Positions 32,939 to 41,257 of a DNA stretch of 64,000 nucleotides are shown here, one piece after another. Each line of letters opens with the position of its first letter. Position 1 is the first letter of the stretch. The notes under the pieces were generated by a model. The model saw nothing but the letters and a program-made list of their open reading frames with translations. It did no database searches and was not told where the DNA came from. Source of the DNA: Chryseotalea sp. WA131a (GTDB lineage Bacteria; Bacteroidota; Bacteroidia; Cytophagales; Cyclobacteriaceae); contig CP073016.1 of the NCBI GenBank assembly GCA_025370075.1, forward strand, positions 3,534,001-3,598,000. Direction: 5' to 3'. The position numbers and the translations under genes are program-made.

Positions 32939-35776
32939 ATGCGCTATCTTGTATTGCTTCTTTGCTTGAATTCGTTTTCTGCCTTTGCACAGAAAAAAAT
33001 CACCACTACACCCACTGCCAAAAAACCGTTAACTCATTCGGTGTATGATGGCTGGAAAGAAATTCCATATAAATCATTAACTCCCGATGGCGCGGTGGCC
33101 GTGATGACTATCAACCCGCAAGATGGAGATGGCAAGGCCGTGTTCTATCATCTCAAAACCAATATGCAAGATTCTGTTAAGCGTGCAGCCGAAATCGGGC
33201 TCACGTTTGATAGCAAGCAAGTCGTCTTCAAAATCAAGCCGCAGCAGAATGTAGTGAAGGAATTGCGAAGGCAGAAAAAGAAAAAAGAAGATTTGCCAAA
33301 AGATTCATTAGGCATTTATTCAATAGCCACAAGAAAAACTGAAAAAGTAGCCGAGGTAAAATCATTTAAAATCCCTGAGAAGGCAGGCGGATGGGTGGCG
33401 TATCAATTAGAAGCTAAAAAGGAAGTAAAGCCCAAGGTGGATGATAAACCCAAGACCGAGGTAAAGCCTGAAGAAAAGAAAGAAGAGAAAAAATCTACTA
33501 AAAAGAAAAAAGGCAACTCCGATGATAACGGCTATACCCTTGTGCTGCGCTCATTAGCAGATGCCAAGGAAAAGTCTTTTGGATATGTAAAAGACTATAC
33601 GTTCGCCAAATTTGGTCAAGGATTATTGTTTTCCTCCACGGGAAACGACTCGACCATGAAAGCGGGCGTATATTGGTATGACTTGACCAACGGCAATCTT
33701 GCCGCATTGCATCAAGGCAAATCTAAATTCAAATACAAAGGCCTTTCCATCAGCGAAGACGGAAAACAAGCGGCCTTCTTAGTGGACACCGATACAACAA
33801 AAGCACTCGTGCGCCATTTCCAACTTCACGTTTGGAAGCAAGGCGAGGCATCAGCAAAATTTGTCGATGCGGAAAAAGCATTGGTGTTGCCCACGAATTG
33901 GTTGGTAAGCGAACATTACACACCGCTATTCAGCAAAGATGGGAGCAAATTATTTTTTGGTTCAGCACCAACTCCAGCCGTTGCCGATACCACACTGCTT
34001 CCCGAAGAAATGGCCGTTGTCGAAGTTTGGGGCGGCAATGACGATTATATTTATTCGCAGCAAAACAAACAGCTGGATACTGAAAAGAAGCGCAGCTATT
34101 TAGTAGCCTATGATTTGGCAACAAATACCATTAGGCAGATAGGCAACAAAGATGTTCCCACGATTACCATTGGTAACGAGGGCAATTCAAAAATTCTGCT
34201 GGGAGAAAGTGATGTAAAGCACCGAAAGATGATTACATGGGACACCCAGAATTTTTCAGACGTATATGTGTTTGATCTGTCCACTAACACTCGAAAATTG
34301 GTGCAAGAAAAATTAAAAGGAAACGCCAATCTCTCGCCATTAGCAGAGTATGTGTATTGGTATAGCCTGCCTGATACAACTTGGTTTGCCCATCACATCG
34401 CTACAGAAAAAACCAGCCCGGTTTCAAAAGGCATTCGCGCAGGCGATGAAGAAGATGACCACCCTGATTTTCCAAGCTCATATGGTTTGGCAGGTTGGAC
34501 AAAAGATGATGTGCACTTATTGATTTACGACCGCTACGATATTTGGTCACTCGATCCAAAAGGCAATGAAGCGCCTGTCAATCTTACTAAGATTGGCCGC
34601 ACTGAAAAGATTCGATTCCGTTATGTTCGGCTTGATAGTGAAGAAAGATTTATAGATCCCGACAAAGAACTTTTGTTGAGTGCATTTAATGAAACGACCA
34701 AGGCTTCGGGCTACTACAAATTCAATTTAAAAACCAATCAACTGACAAAGTTAATGATGAGCGATCATCGCTATTCGTTTACTGCGAAAGCTAAGAATGC
34801 GAATCAACTACTTTTTACCAGAGAGAGTTTCCGCGAATATCCCGATGTGTGGACCACCGATTTCTCATTTGCAACGCCAAAGAAAATTACTGATGCTAAT
34901 CTACAAATGAAAAATTATTTCTGGGGCTCGGTTGAAAAAGTTTCATGGACTTCGTTGGACAATATTCCACTAGAAGGCTTGTTATATAAGCCCGAAGGCT
35001 TTGATCCAAAAAAGAAATACCCGATGATGGTTTATTTCTACGAGAAGTATGCAGACGACATCCATCAGCACTATGCACCAGCGCCTATTCGGTCTTTTAT
35101 TAACTTCTCTTTATATGCCAGTAATGGCTATTTGGTTTTTGTGCCAGACATCGTTTACAAAATCGGCTACCCAGGCGAGAGTGCACATAACTGCGTGTTG
35201 CCGGGTGTTACATCTTTAATCAGCAAAGGATTTGTAGATGAGAAACATATTGGAGTACAAGGCCATAGTTGGGGAGGCTATCAAGCAGCTTATTTGATCA
35301 CGCGCACTAATTTATTTGCTGCTGCTGAAGCGGGCGCACCTGTAGTGAACATGGTCAGTGCATATGGTGGTGTGCGTTGGGAGAGTGGTTTGAGTCGAAT
35401 GTTTCAATACGAAAAATCACAAACCAGATTGGGGGCTTCACTGTGGCAGAAACCATTGCTTTATTTAGAAAACTCCCCCATCTTCTTTGCCGACAAAGTG
35501 CAAACGCCATTACTAATGATGCACAATGATGCGGATGGCGCGGTGCCGTGGTACCAAGGGATCGAATTCTATATGGCTATGCGTAGGCTGAACAAGCCCG
35601 TGTGGATGCTCAACTACAACGGTCAGGGCCACGGCCTCACACAGCGGCAAGACCGCACCGACTTCGCCATTCGCATGATGCAGTTTTTTGACCACTACCT
35701 GAAAGGCACACCCATGGCACCGTGGATGAAGCAAGGGATATCTGCTGTGGAGAAGGGGACTATGAAGGGGTATTAA
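32939..35776 (+). CDS. S9-family (prolyl oligopeptidase-like) peptidase
   Basis: 945 residues with a signal peptide ending near SAFAQ. A Lys/Glu-rich insert (about 150-195) lies inside the beta-propeller part. The C-terminal alpha/beta-hydrolase (about 680-930) has nucleophile Ser in GHSWGGYQ (near 777), Asp in HNDADGAVPW (near 864) and His in GQGHGLTQRQD (near 897). It is probably periplasmic and cleaves short peptides. The gene looks intact. The Abi_2 ncRNA block begins about 42 bp after its stop. Confidence 0.88.
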   Translation: MRYLVLLLCLNSFSAFAQKKITTTPTAKKPLTHSVYDGWKEIPYKSLTPDGAVAVMTINPQDGDGKAVFYHLKTNMQDSVKRAAEIGLTFDSKQVVFKIKPQQNVVKELRRQKKKKEDLPKDSLGIYSIATRKTEKVAEVKSFKIPEKAGGWVAYQLEAKKEVKPKVDDKPKTEVKPEEKKEEKKSTKKKKGNSDDNGYTLVLRSLADAKEKSFGYVKDYTFAKFGQGLLFSSTGNDSTMKAGVYWYDLTNGNLAALHQGKSKFKYKGLSISEDGKQAAFLVDTDTTKALVRHFQLHVWKQGEASAKFVDAEKALVLPTNWLVSEHYTPLFSKDGSKLFFGSAPTPAVADTTLLPEEMAVVEVWGGNDDYIYSQQNKQLDTEKKRSYLVAYDLATNTIRQIGNKDVPTITIGNEGNSKILLGESDVKHRKMITWDTQNFSDVYVFDLSTNTRKLVQEKLKGNANLSPLAEYVYWYSLPDTTWFAHHIATEKTSPVSKGIRAGDEEDDHPDFPSSYGLAGWTKDDVHLLIYDRYDIWSLDPKGNEAPVNLTKIGRTEKIRFRYVRLDSEERFIDPDKELLLSAFNETTKASGYYKFNLKTNQLTKLMMSDHRYSFTAKAKNANQLLFTRESFREYPDVWTTDFSFATPKKITDANLQMKNYFWGSVEKVSWTSLDNIPLEGLLYKPEGFDPKKKYPMMVYFYEKYADDIHQHYAPAPIRSFINFSLYASNGYLVFVPDIVYKIGYPGESAHNCVLPGVTSLISKGFVDEKHIGVQGHSWGGYQAAYLITRTNLFAAAEAGAPVVNMVSAYGGVRWESGLSRMFQYEKSQTRLGASLWQKPLLYLENSPIFFADKVQTPLLMMHNDADGAVPWYQGIEFYMAMRRLNKPVWMLNYNGQGHGLTQRQDRTDFAIRMMQFFDHYLKGTPMAPWMKQGISAVEKGTMKGY

Positions 35777-35817
35777 GGAATACTGTAGAAATTCTGCAGA
35801 AAATGTAAAAAATATTG

Positions 35818-35825
35818 TACTTTTG
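35818..35825 (+). promoter_or_regulatory. Promoter -7 box TACTTTTG upstream of the Abi ncRNA
   Basis: An exact match to TAnnTTTG, overlapping the first conserved base block of the ncRNA. The other Abi locus has TACATTTG in the same place relative to the hairpin. A start of transcription near 35830-35832 is expected. The -33 element is weak. Confidence 0.5.
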
Positions 35826-35878
35826 TACTAACCGTACCCGTATTGCTTCCCGTAAGAACAGCATGCGGGTCTTTTTTT
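35825..35878 (+). ncRNA. Structured small RNA upstream of Abi_2 gene, locus B
   Basis: The sequence contains GTACTAACCGTAC, then a two-level hairpin: outer CCG/CGG extendable to ACCCG/CGGGT (36-40 with 66-70 of the 358xx line), inner TGCT/AGCA, and the loop TCCCGTAAGAAC. Seven T follow (35872-35878), so transcription should end there, about 20 bp before the Abi_2 ATG. Locus A at 48554-48611 has the same layout and near-identical loop, with compensatory changes in both stems. I recall an RNA motif of this kind described upstream of abiF-like genes. Confidence 0.7.
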
Positions 35879-35899
35879 GCACAATAGCGATCTTGGCTT

Positions 35900-36793
35900 A
35901 TGCCCAAACCGCCTAAAACAATCACTGAGCAAATTACCCTTCTACAAAGTCGCAACATGACTTTTAAGGATTTGCCTAATGCTCCGCATTTTCTTTCCAA
36001 TATCTCATACTACAGGTTAAAAGGTTATTGGTGGGAAATGCAGGACAATCAAGTGAATCATCATTTTCGAAACGGAAGCGTTTTTGAAGATGTAATCGAC
36101 TTATACAACTTTGATAGACATTTCCGGCTTATTGTCTTTAATGCAATCGAGCGAATTGAAATTGCCTTGCGTACAAAATTAATTTATCACTTCTCCCTGT
36201 CTCATGGTGCTGAATGGTATTTAAATCCATCCTTATTTGATAAACAAAAAGAGTTTGCCTTGTTTGTATCAAAAATTTATTCTGATATGGGTAGGAGTAG
36301 CGAAGAATTTATAGTAAAGCATTTTGAAAATCATCCAACGGAACACCCAGAAAGCTGGAAAGGATTAGAGGTTTTAACACTTGGAACTCTTTCTAAGCTT
36401 TATCAGAATATTAAACATCAAATGCCTCAAAAAAGTCAAATAGCTAATGAATTTGGTCTAAACAATCAAAAGTATCTTGCTAGCTGGTTGCTCACGATAA
36501 CCTTGATTAGAAATATCATTGCGCATCATGGAAGGCTATGGAACAGAGTTGTCATTAATAAATATGATTGGCCTCCAAGCACGAACAAACCACTCTTAAG
36601 CTATATTCCCAATAACGTTCAAAGACGCAAAATCTTTCCAATTCTTTCAGCTATAATTTATCTTAACAATGAAGTAAGTCCAAAGCATCATATAAAGTCA
36701 GAGCTATCGCAATTATTTCAAAATTTTCCGAATATTCAATTAGGCAGAATGGGCTTCCCTGTGAATTGGAGGAATGAACCTATTTGGCAATAG
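35900..36793 (+). CDS. Abi_2 (AbiD/AbiF-like) family protein, locus B
   Basis: 297 residues. Family signatures are NISYYRLKGYWWEMQ, LYNFDRHFRLIVFNAIERIEIALRTKLIYHF, ESWKGLEVLTLGTLSKLY and the C-terminal HEPN-type motif RNIIAHHGRLWNR (R-N-x3-H, near residue 205). The HEPN motif suggests an RNase active in abortive phage infection. A structured RNA lies just upstream and ends in a terminator, so the pair resembles an RNA-neutralised toxin. A second distant paralogue is at 47586. Confidence 0.85.
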   Translation: MPKPPKTITEQITLLQSRNMTFKDLPNAPHFLSNISYYRLKGYWWEMQDNQVNHHFRNGSVFEDVIDLYNFDRHFRLIVFNAIERIEIALRTKLIYHFSLSHGAEWYLNPSLFDKQKEFALFVSKIYSDMGRSSEEFIVKHFENHPTEHPESWKGLEVLTLGTLSKLYQNIKHQMPQKSQIANEFGLNNQKYLASWLLTITLIRNIIAHHGRLWNRVVINKYDWPPSTNKPLLSYIPNNVQRRKIFPILSAIIYLNNEVSPKHHIKSELSQLFQNFPNIQLGRMGFPVNWRNEPIWQ

Positions 36794-36872
36794 CCTTTAA
36801 TTGCTTAATCTTATTTCAATTCCCACCAGAATTCAATACTTTGTTGCCCTTTCTGTTAAACCTTGTTAGGCT

Positions 36873-37847
36873 ATGGCCAATGCTCCTGATTTATTTGGTA
36901 TGATTAGCAAACTTCAGTTTCACTATTGGTTTAGCGACAAAACGCACACCATGGATGCGCTGGTGCACAACAAATGCGAGCGCGAGCTGCTGGAGCTAAC
37001 AAAGGCCGTTGCTAAATTGTGCGGGGTGGCCATTAAAATGGAAACGGAACCATCGGGGAAGGGTGGACTGAAAAGTTGGCTTACGCTTGCTGCCAAATCC
37101 CCCAAAAGAACACCTCTCCAAAAAATTGTCTTGGTAAATACCATAGTAGCGGCAAGCGTATCTACACCGAACAATACTTCGGTCCAAGGAGCAATCGACA
37201 CATGCCTAGATAAACTTATTGATGAAAAAGAACTTGATGAAGCCAAGCGAACATCTCTTCAACAGGATATTCTTCAACTAAAGGCTGCGGCTGCCAATCT
37301 TTTATCTTCTCTCGACCAAGACACCGTAATAAAGAAACGGAGATCTAATTTTTACGATTTGCTCCGCAAATACCTGAAGGTAAAAAGCATTTCAGTAACC
37401 CTAACAGACGAAGCGAAGAAGCCCCTAACCGAAGAACAACGAGTGGACCGCGAGGACTTTAAAAATTTTATTGTTCAGTCCAATGCAGTCGCTCCGCAGA
37501 CGGTGGAACATGCGCAAATTGAAATTATCTCACCCGTGCTCATGAAAGGCAAACACAAATGGCGGGGAATGTACAACGGGTCGGCCATTTCGTTTGTAAT
37601 GAAATCTGACGATTTTATGGAAATGGTGCAGTCCGGCAAAGTGGAATTTAAAAGTGGCTCTAGCATCGTTTGCACATTGGAAATCGAAAAGAAAATAAAC
37701 GGTGTGGGCGTAGAGCGTATCATTGGCTATAATATTTTAAGTGTGAGCAGCTATTCAGAAGGAGGTAAAACAATTGAAACGCCAGAAGCCAAACAAAAGC
37801 AAAAACAGAATACCGTAAGCAAACGCCAACTCGATTTGTTTGGGTAG
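36873..37847 (+). CDS. Uncharacterised protein adjacent to Abi_2 gene
   Basis: 324 residues, no signal peptide. The N-terminal part has FHYWFSDKTHTMDALVHNKCERELL, followed by a hydrophobic stretch IVLVNTIVAASVS (about 87-99) that could be a membrane segment. A Lys-rich helical middle leads to a beta-rich C-terminal domain with ISPVLMKGKHKWRGMYNG and YNILSVSSYSEGG. It ends in a polar tail with RQLDLFG. I recall similar unnamed proteins in bacterial defence neighbourhoods but cannot name the family. It starts 80 bp after the Abi_2 gene on the same strand, so it could form a unit with it. Confidence 0.5.
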   Translation: MANAPDLFGMISKLQFHYWFSDKTHTMDALVHNKCERELLELTKAVAKLCGVAIKMETEPSGKGGLKSWLTLAAKSPKRTPLQKIVLVNTIVAASVSTPNNTSVQGAIDTCLDKLIDEKELDEAKRTSLQQDILQLKAAAANLLSSLDQDTVIKKRRSNFYDLLRKYLKVKSISVTLTDEAKKPLTEEQRVDREDFKNFIVQSNAVAPQTVEHAQIEIISPVLMKGKHKWRGMYNGSAISFVMKSDDFMEMVQSGKVEFKSGSSIVCTLEIEKKINGVGVERIIGYNILSVSSYSEGGKTIETPEAKQKQKQNTVSKRQLDLFG

Positions 37848-37879
37848 TGCGGTTGTTTTTCGGTGACTTGCCAGCGGTC

Positions 37880-38536
37880 CTACAAATCTGACAAAGGTAT
37901 TTCCAGCAAGCACTGAAACTCTCGGGCAAAGTCCACCGACACCCGTGCATGCACCGCCCCTTGCCGATCTAAAAATCGTTGGCTTCCCTCAATGGCAAAA
38001 ACGCCTTCGTGCCAAATATTTGGGTGGATGTAGAAACCTTTATTGCCCTCGCATAAAAAGCAAATAAATTGGTCAGGGCGAATGTCATCTCCTGGCAATG
38101 CCACTGGCACCAGGTAGGGTCGGTTATCGATCGGAAAAAATAGTTGACCACCATCGGGGTGATAATTAGCGTGCCACAACAGTATCTTGTTGGGTTTACT
38201 GTTTGTTTGTGTTGATGCTTGTGTGGGTTCGTTTCCATAACCTAAAACATAGTTTCCTCCTACTGCCTCATTGCTTCCGTAAAGTATCTCGCCTTTCCAT
38301 TCACTTAGAAAAATACCTTCTTTCGTTCCTCCTTCATCGCCACTGTCGCTATCAACAGGCCGCCAACCTTGCGCGGGCCATCGAGAAATTTCTATCTTAA
38401 AATGTGCGGGGTTGTCTACCAAAAAGCCATAGTTTTTTACGCTCATCTCAGTTGCTTCGATGATGGGAACTTTAACTCGACCAAGCCCTTCAGGCAAATT
38501 TGGGTTGAGGTAATCAGGTGGGGCATTCGTTATCAT
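37880..38536 (-). CDS. Ureidoglycolate lyase-like (AllA-type) protein
   Basis: 218 residues. The cupin-like fold ends with FYIHPNIWHEGVFAI and GAVHARVSVDFAREFQCLLEIPL, the signature C-terminal region of ureidoglycolate lyase/hydrolase (PF04115-type). It has GKILYGS-like text as GEILYGSNEAVGG. Ureidoglycolate metabolism is not otherwise visible here, so the true substrate could differ. It is convergent with the unknown gene ending at 37847. Confidence 0.7.
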   Translation of the reverse strand: MITNAPPDYLNPNLPEGLGRVKVPIIEATEMSVKNYGFLVDNPAHFKIEISRWPAQGWRPVDSDSGDEGGTKEGIFLSEWKGEILYGSNEAVGGNYVLGYGNEPTQASTQTNSKPNKILLWHANYHPDGGQLFFPIDNRPYLVPVALPGDDIRPDQFICFLCEGNKGFYIHPNIWHEGVFAIEGSQRFLDRQGAVHARVSVDFAREFQCLLEIPLSDL

Positions 38537-38736
38537 CCTACAATTTTAACCAACTGGCATGACACCAAGATTATGGAATGATGAAGTTTCTGTGGGTTGA
38601 ATTTCAAATCTCGTCCTCTTATTTGACCCACTCAAAAAACACCACAGATTTCACAGAAAATAAAGATGAGTAAATTTTAGTTGTGAAAGTCCAGGAATCG
38701 GTAGCTACCTAAATCATGCATAACTATAGATTACCA

Positions 38737-39411
38737 CTAAAACGCTTGCATCACATACCACAATTGTTCAAACTCATTTGCAAAAGATTTGATTACCCCG
38801 GCTTCGCTTGTGACCAAAATATTTTCGTGGTTGTATTTCGCTGCACTCAGTGTCCAGTTGTAGCTGCCGGTAATTAAAGTGCGCTGGTCGGCAATCATAA
38901 ATTTATGATGCATGTGGTTGGGTGTGATGTCCATCTTCACAGCAATGCCTGCCCTTGCCAATTCATCAATATCAGACCCCATATCCAACGACTTGTCATT
39001 ATCGGTAATCAATTTGATTTGAACTCTTCTTTTGTGGGCGGCCAGCAAACTTTTGGTGATGTTGTTATCGCTAATCGTAAATACACAAATCAGTAATTGC
39101 TTGGTAGCACGATCAATGTAATGCGTGATAGTGGTCCAGCATTCTTCCCCGGGGCTAAAGAATGCATCGGTCGTTAGTGGTGGTGGCGTAGCCAATGCAC
39201 TGATAGCCGTTTTGGTCCACTCTAAAATAAAGGAATAGTTGTTTGGATTAATTTTTTGATCGGCTAATTCAAACACTTTGCCGCGCAAAAAATTCAGTTG
39301 ATTTTGGTCAAGCAGTTTTTCTTGAACCAGCAATTTGAAGGTTCGCTTTTCTTCTTTTGAAAAAACTTCGTCTGCAATGCTGCTTTGCAGATAGGCTACT
39401 AGTTCATCCAT
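38737..39411 (-). CDS. Phospholipase D-like (single HKD) protein
   Basis: 224 residues. The N-terminal helical part (about 1-65) resembles a TerB-type helical domain. The C-terminal part has one HKD motif, HHKFMIADQRTLITGSYNWT, with upstream ISDNNITKSLLAAHKRRVQIKLI. It resembles Nuc-type endonucleases and PLD6, which act as dimers. There is no signal peptide, so it is likely intracellular. It lies beside the truncated S9 fragment and near the Abi_2 gene, in an accessory region. Confidence 0.75.
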   Translation of the reverse strand: MDELVAYLQSSIADEVFSKEEKRTFKLLVQEKLLDQNQLNFLRGKVFELADQKINPNNYSFILEWTKTAISALATPPPLTTDAFFSPGEECWTTITHYIDRATKQLLICVFTISDNNITKSLLAAHKRRVQIKLITDNDKSLDMGSDIDELARAGIAVKMDITPNHMHHKFMIADQRTLITGSYNWTLSAAKYNHENILVTSEAGVIKSFANEFEQLWYVMQAF

Positions 39412-39422
39412 TTTTTTCTGAC

Positions 39423-39650
39423 TTATTTTTTCTCGCCCACTGGCAATTCAATTTTTTCTGCCCACACATACTTGTTAAACCACTGCCAATTGTGCCATGT
39501 TGCGGCCAATCGTTCTTTCGGCTTGGTAATGCCGTGACCAAAGCCTTTCTATACAATTAATTCGGCCGGTATATTTTTATCGCGCAAGCCTTGCAATAGC
39601 TCGTAGCCATTTGGCAATGGGCATCGATGTTTAAAATAGAGATACAAATG
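39423..39650 (-). pseudogene. C-terminal fragment of an S9-family peptidase
   Basis: The reverse strand reads PLPNGYELLQGLRDKNIP, AELIV, an in-frame TAG where Tyr is expected, then KGFGHGITKPKERLAA, TWHNWQWFNKYVWAEKIELP and a final stop at 39423-39425. This is the standard C-terminus of a dipeptidyl-peptidase-like S9 protein (catalytic His in GFGHG). The rest of the gene, some 600 codons, is absent. It is a remnant of a deletion, not related closely to the intact S9 gene at 32939, whose C-terminus differs. Confidence 0.85.
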
Positions 39651-39804
39651 AACAAAATGATTGGCGATGGCTCAGCGCTTTTTGATGATTGGTGAAGAGG
39701 TTATACAAAGTGGTTATGCTCCATTTCAAAGGTCATACCAAAGAAGGAAGCTAGCCTTAGTATCACTTTTCGCAGTATATTTGTTGCCTAAATTTTTAAA
39801 TTTT

Positions 39805-40506
39805 ATGCGGCTTGCCCAATTAGCCAGAAAGGTATCGATCAAACAAAGTGAAATCATCGAATTTCTTGCCACGCAACAAATCACTGTGCAAGATTCTTCC
39901 AATGCACGGATAGAAGACGAGCACATGAAAGTAGTGGTTGGCCATTTTGCGCCAGCCTTGTTAGAAGAAATTTCTGTACAATCAGCAGACGAAGAAAAAA
40001 TTGAATCTGCCGAAATGCCTGTGGAGGTTGCGGCCACAACTCATCATGAACCAATCGCTTCCGCGGAGGTGGTAATTGAAAATAATAAGCAGCCCATTGA
40101 AGTTATCAAAGTGCCTAAAGTTGAACTTCCTGGCTTAAAAGTAATTGGCAAAATTGAATTGCCCGAGCCGAAGAAAAAAGATACCACCACCGAAGGATCA
40201 ACAACCGAGGAAAAACCTCATAAAAAATTTGGTCAACCACGCGAACGCAAGCAGTTTGACCGCAGGGACAACCGAAACCCCATAAGCTTGCAACGAGAAC
40301 GCGAGGAGCGGGAGGCCGAACGAAAAAGACAAGAGCAACTGAAGACAGAAAAAGAGCTAAAGACAAAACGCTACTTAAACAAAGTAAAGCAGCAACCTAA
40401 TAAGCCAATAAAGTTAGTGAAGGAAGAAGTGGAGGAAGTGGTTACAGTAGAAGAGCCCCAACCTAACACGCTATGGGGAAAGTTCATCAAATGGTTAAGA
40501 ACCTAA
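39805..40506 (+). CDS. IF-2-N-like helical/charged protein
   Basis: 233 residues. It begins MRLAQLARKVSIKQSEIIEFLATQ, the IF2_N-like fold seen at the start of translation initiation factor IF-2. The rest is low complexity: an acidic segment, then many Lys/Glu/Arg residues (REREEREAERKRQEQLK) and a short C-terminal motif LWGKFIKWLRT. Function is unknown. It overlaps a possible longer upstream frame from 39661, rejected because the S9 remnant lies there. It is followed 2 bp later by arfB. Confidence 0.6.
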   Translation: MRLAQLARKVSIKQSEIIEFLATQQITVQDSSNARIEDEHMKVVVGHFAPALLEEISVQSADEEKIESAEMPVEVAATTHHEPIASAEVVIENNKQPIEVIKVPKVELPGLKVIGKIELPEPKKKDTTTEGSTTEEKPHKKFGQPRERKQFDRRDNRNPISLQREREEREAERKRQEQLKTEKELKTKRYLNKVKQQPNKPIKLVKEEVEEVVTVEEPQPNTLWGKFIKWLRT

Positions 40507-40508
40507 CC

Positions 40509-40922
40509 ATGCCAACGCGCCAAGTAACTTCACAATTAGTAGCAAGCGAATTAGAATTCGTTACCTCGCGCAGTAGCGGGCCGGGTGGGCAAAATGTAAA
40601 CAAAGTTAATACAAAGGTTACCCTGCGTTGGCCAGTGGTTGCTTCTGTCATTCTTTCCTCAGAAGAAAGGGACACCATCACCCAAAAACTTGCCTCGCGC
40701 ATTACCCTTGAGGGCGAACTCGTCATCTCTGCACAAGACAAGCGCTCGCAACTGCAAAACAAAGAAGCCGCGCTGGCAAGGCTGGATGAACTGCTCACCA
40801 AAGCCTTTGTTAAAAAGAAAAAACGGAAGGCTACCAAGCCGAGCAAAGTTGCAGTGCAAAAGCGAATCGAAAGCAAGAAAAGGCAAGGCGAGAAAAAGAA
40901 GATGAGGCGGGTGGATTATTAA
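40509..40922 (+). CDS. arfB: Alternative ribosome-rescue factor ArfB (peptidyl-tRNA hydrolase)
   Basis: 137 residues. The catalytic domain has the GGQ motif in SSGPGGQNVNKVNTKV, which hydrolyses peptidyl-tRNA on ribosomes stalled at the end of broken mRNA. The Lys/Arg-rich C-terminal tail (KKKKRKATKPSKVAVQKR) inserts in the mRNA channel. ATG 40509 is chosen: it lies 2 bp beyond the previous stop, while the earlier in-frame start lies inside that gene. Confidence 0.9.
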   Translation: MPTRQVTSQLVASELEFVTSRSSGPGGQNVNKVNTKVTLRWPVVASVILSSEERDTITQKLASRITLEGELVISAQDKRSQLQNKEAALARLDELLTKAFVKKKKRKATKPSKVAVQKRIESKKRQGEKKKMRRVDY

Positions 40923-41032
40923 AGTGCCGACCCCAACCCAAGCGCATAGAACCCAAAAACCCTGACTCCAATCATTGTTTTGTATCGATTGCGCCTTTAT
41001 ATTGCACTGTTTAAAATCAGTCTAAATAAGAA

Positions 41033-41257
41033 ATGGCCAAAACGGTATCAGAAATGAAGCCTGGCGAGACAGGGGTAATTGCCCATTTTGATGATGAGCA
41101 AATTGCCATTAAGTTGATGGAGATGGGTTTTCTGCCTGGGACGGCTATCCGCTTCAATTTTGCCGCACCTTTTGGCGATCCGGTGTGCGTTACCGTTTCA
41201 GATTACGATCTATCGCTACGTATTGAAGAGGCTTCCACCATTACCATTATCAACTAA
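41033..41257 (+). CDS. feoA: Ferrous iron transport protein A
   Basis: 74 residues, a single FeoA SH3-like domain: MKPGETGVIAHFDDEQIAIKLMEMGFLPGTAIRF and SLRIEEASTITI. It binds the feoB product and aids ferrous iron uptake. Its stop overlaps the feoB start by one base (TAATG), so the two are translated together. A weak promoter-like TATATTG lies upstream. Confidence 0.9.
   Translation: MAKTVSEMKPGETGVIAHFDDEQIAIKLMEMGFLPGTAIRFNFAAPFGDPVCVTVSDYDLSLRIEEASTITIIN

Noticed and set aside
35783..35799. CTGTAGAA/TTCTGCAG palindrome as part of the ncRNA
   Set aside because: It lies before the promoter box and is not found at the other Abi_2 locus.
39661..39804. Upstream extension of the IF-2-N-like gene
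   Set aside because: The extension lies in decayed DNA next to the S9 fragment and shows no homologous-looking sequence; the IF2_N-type fold starts at ATG 39805.
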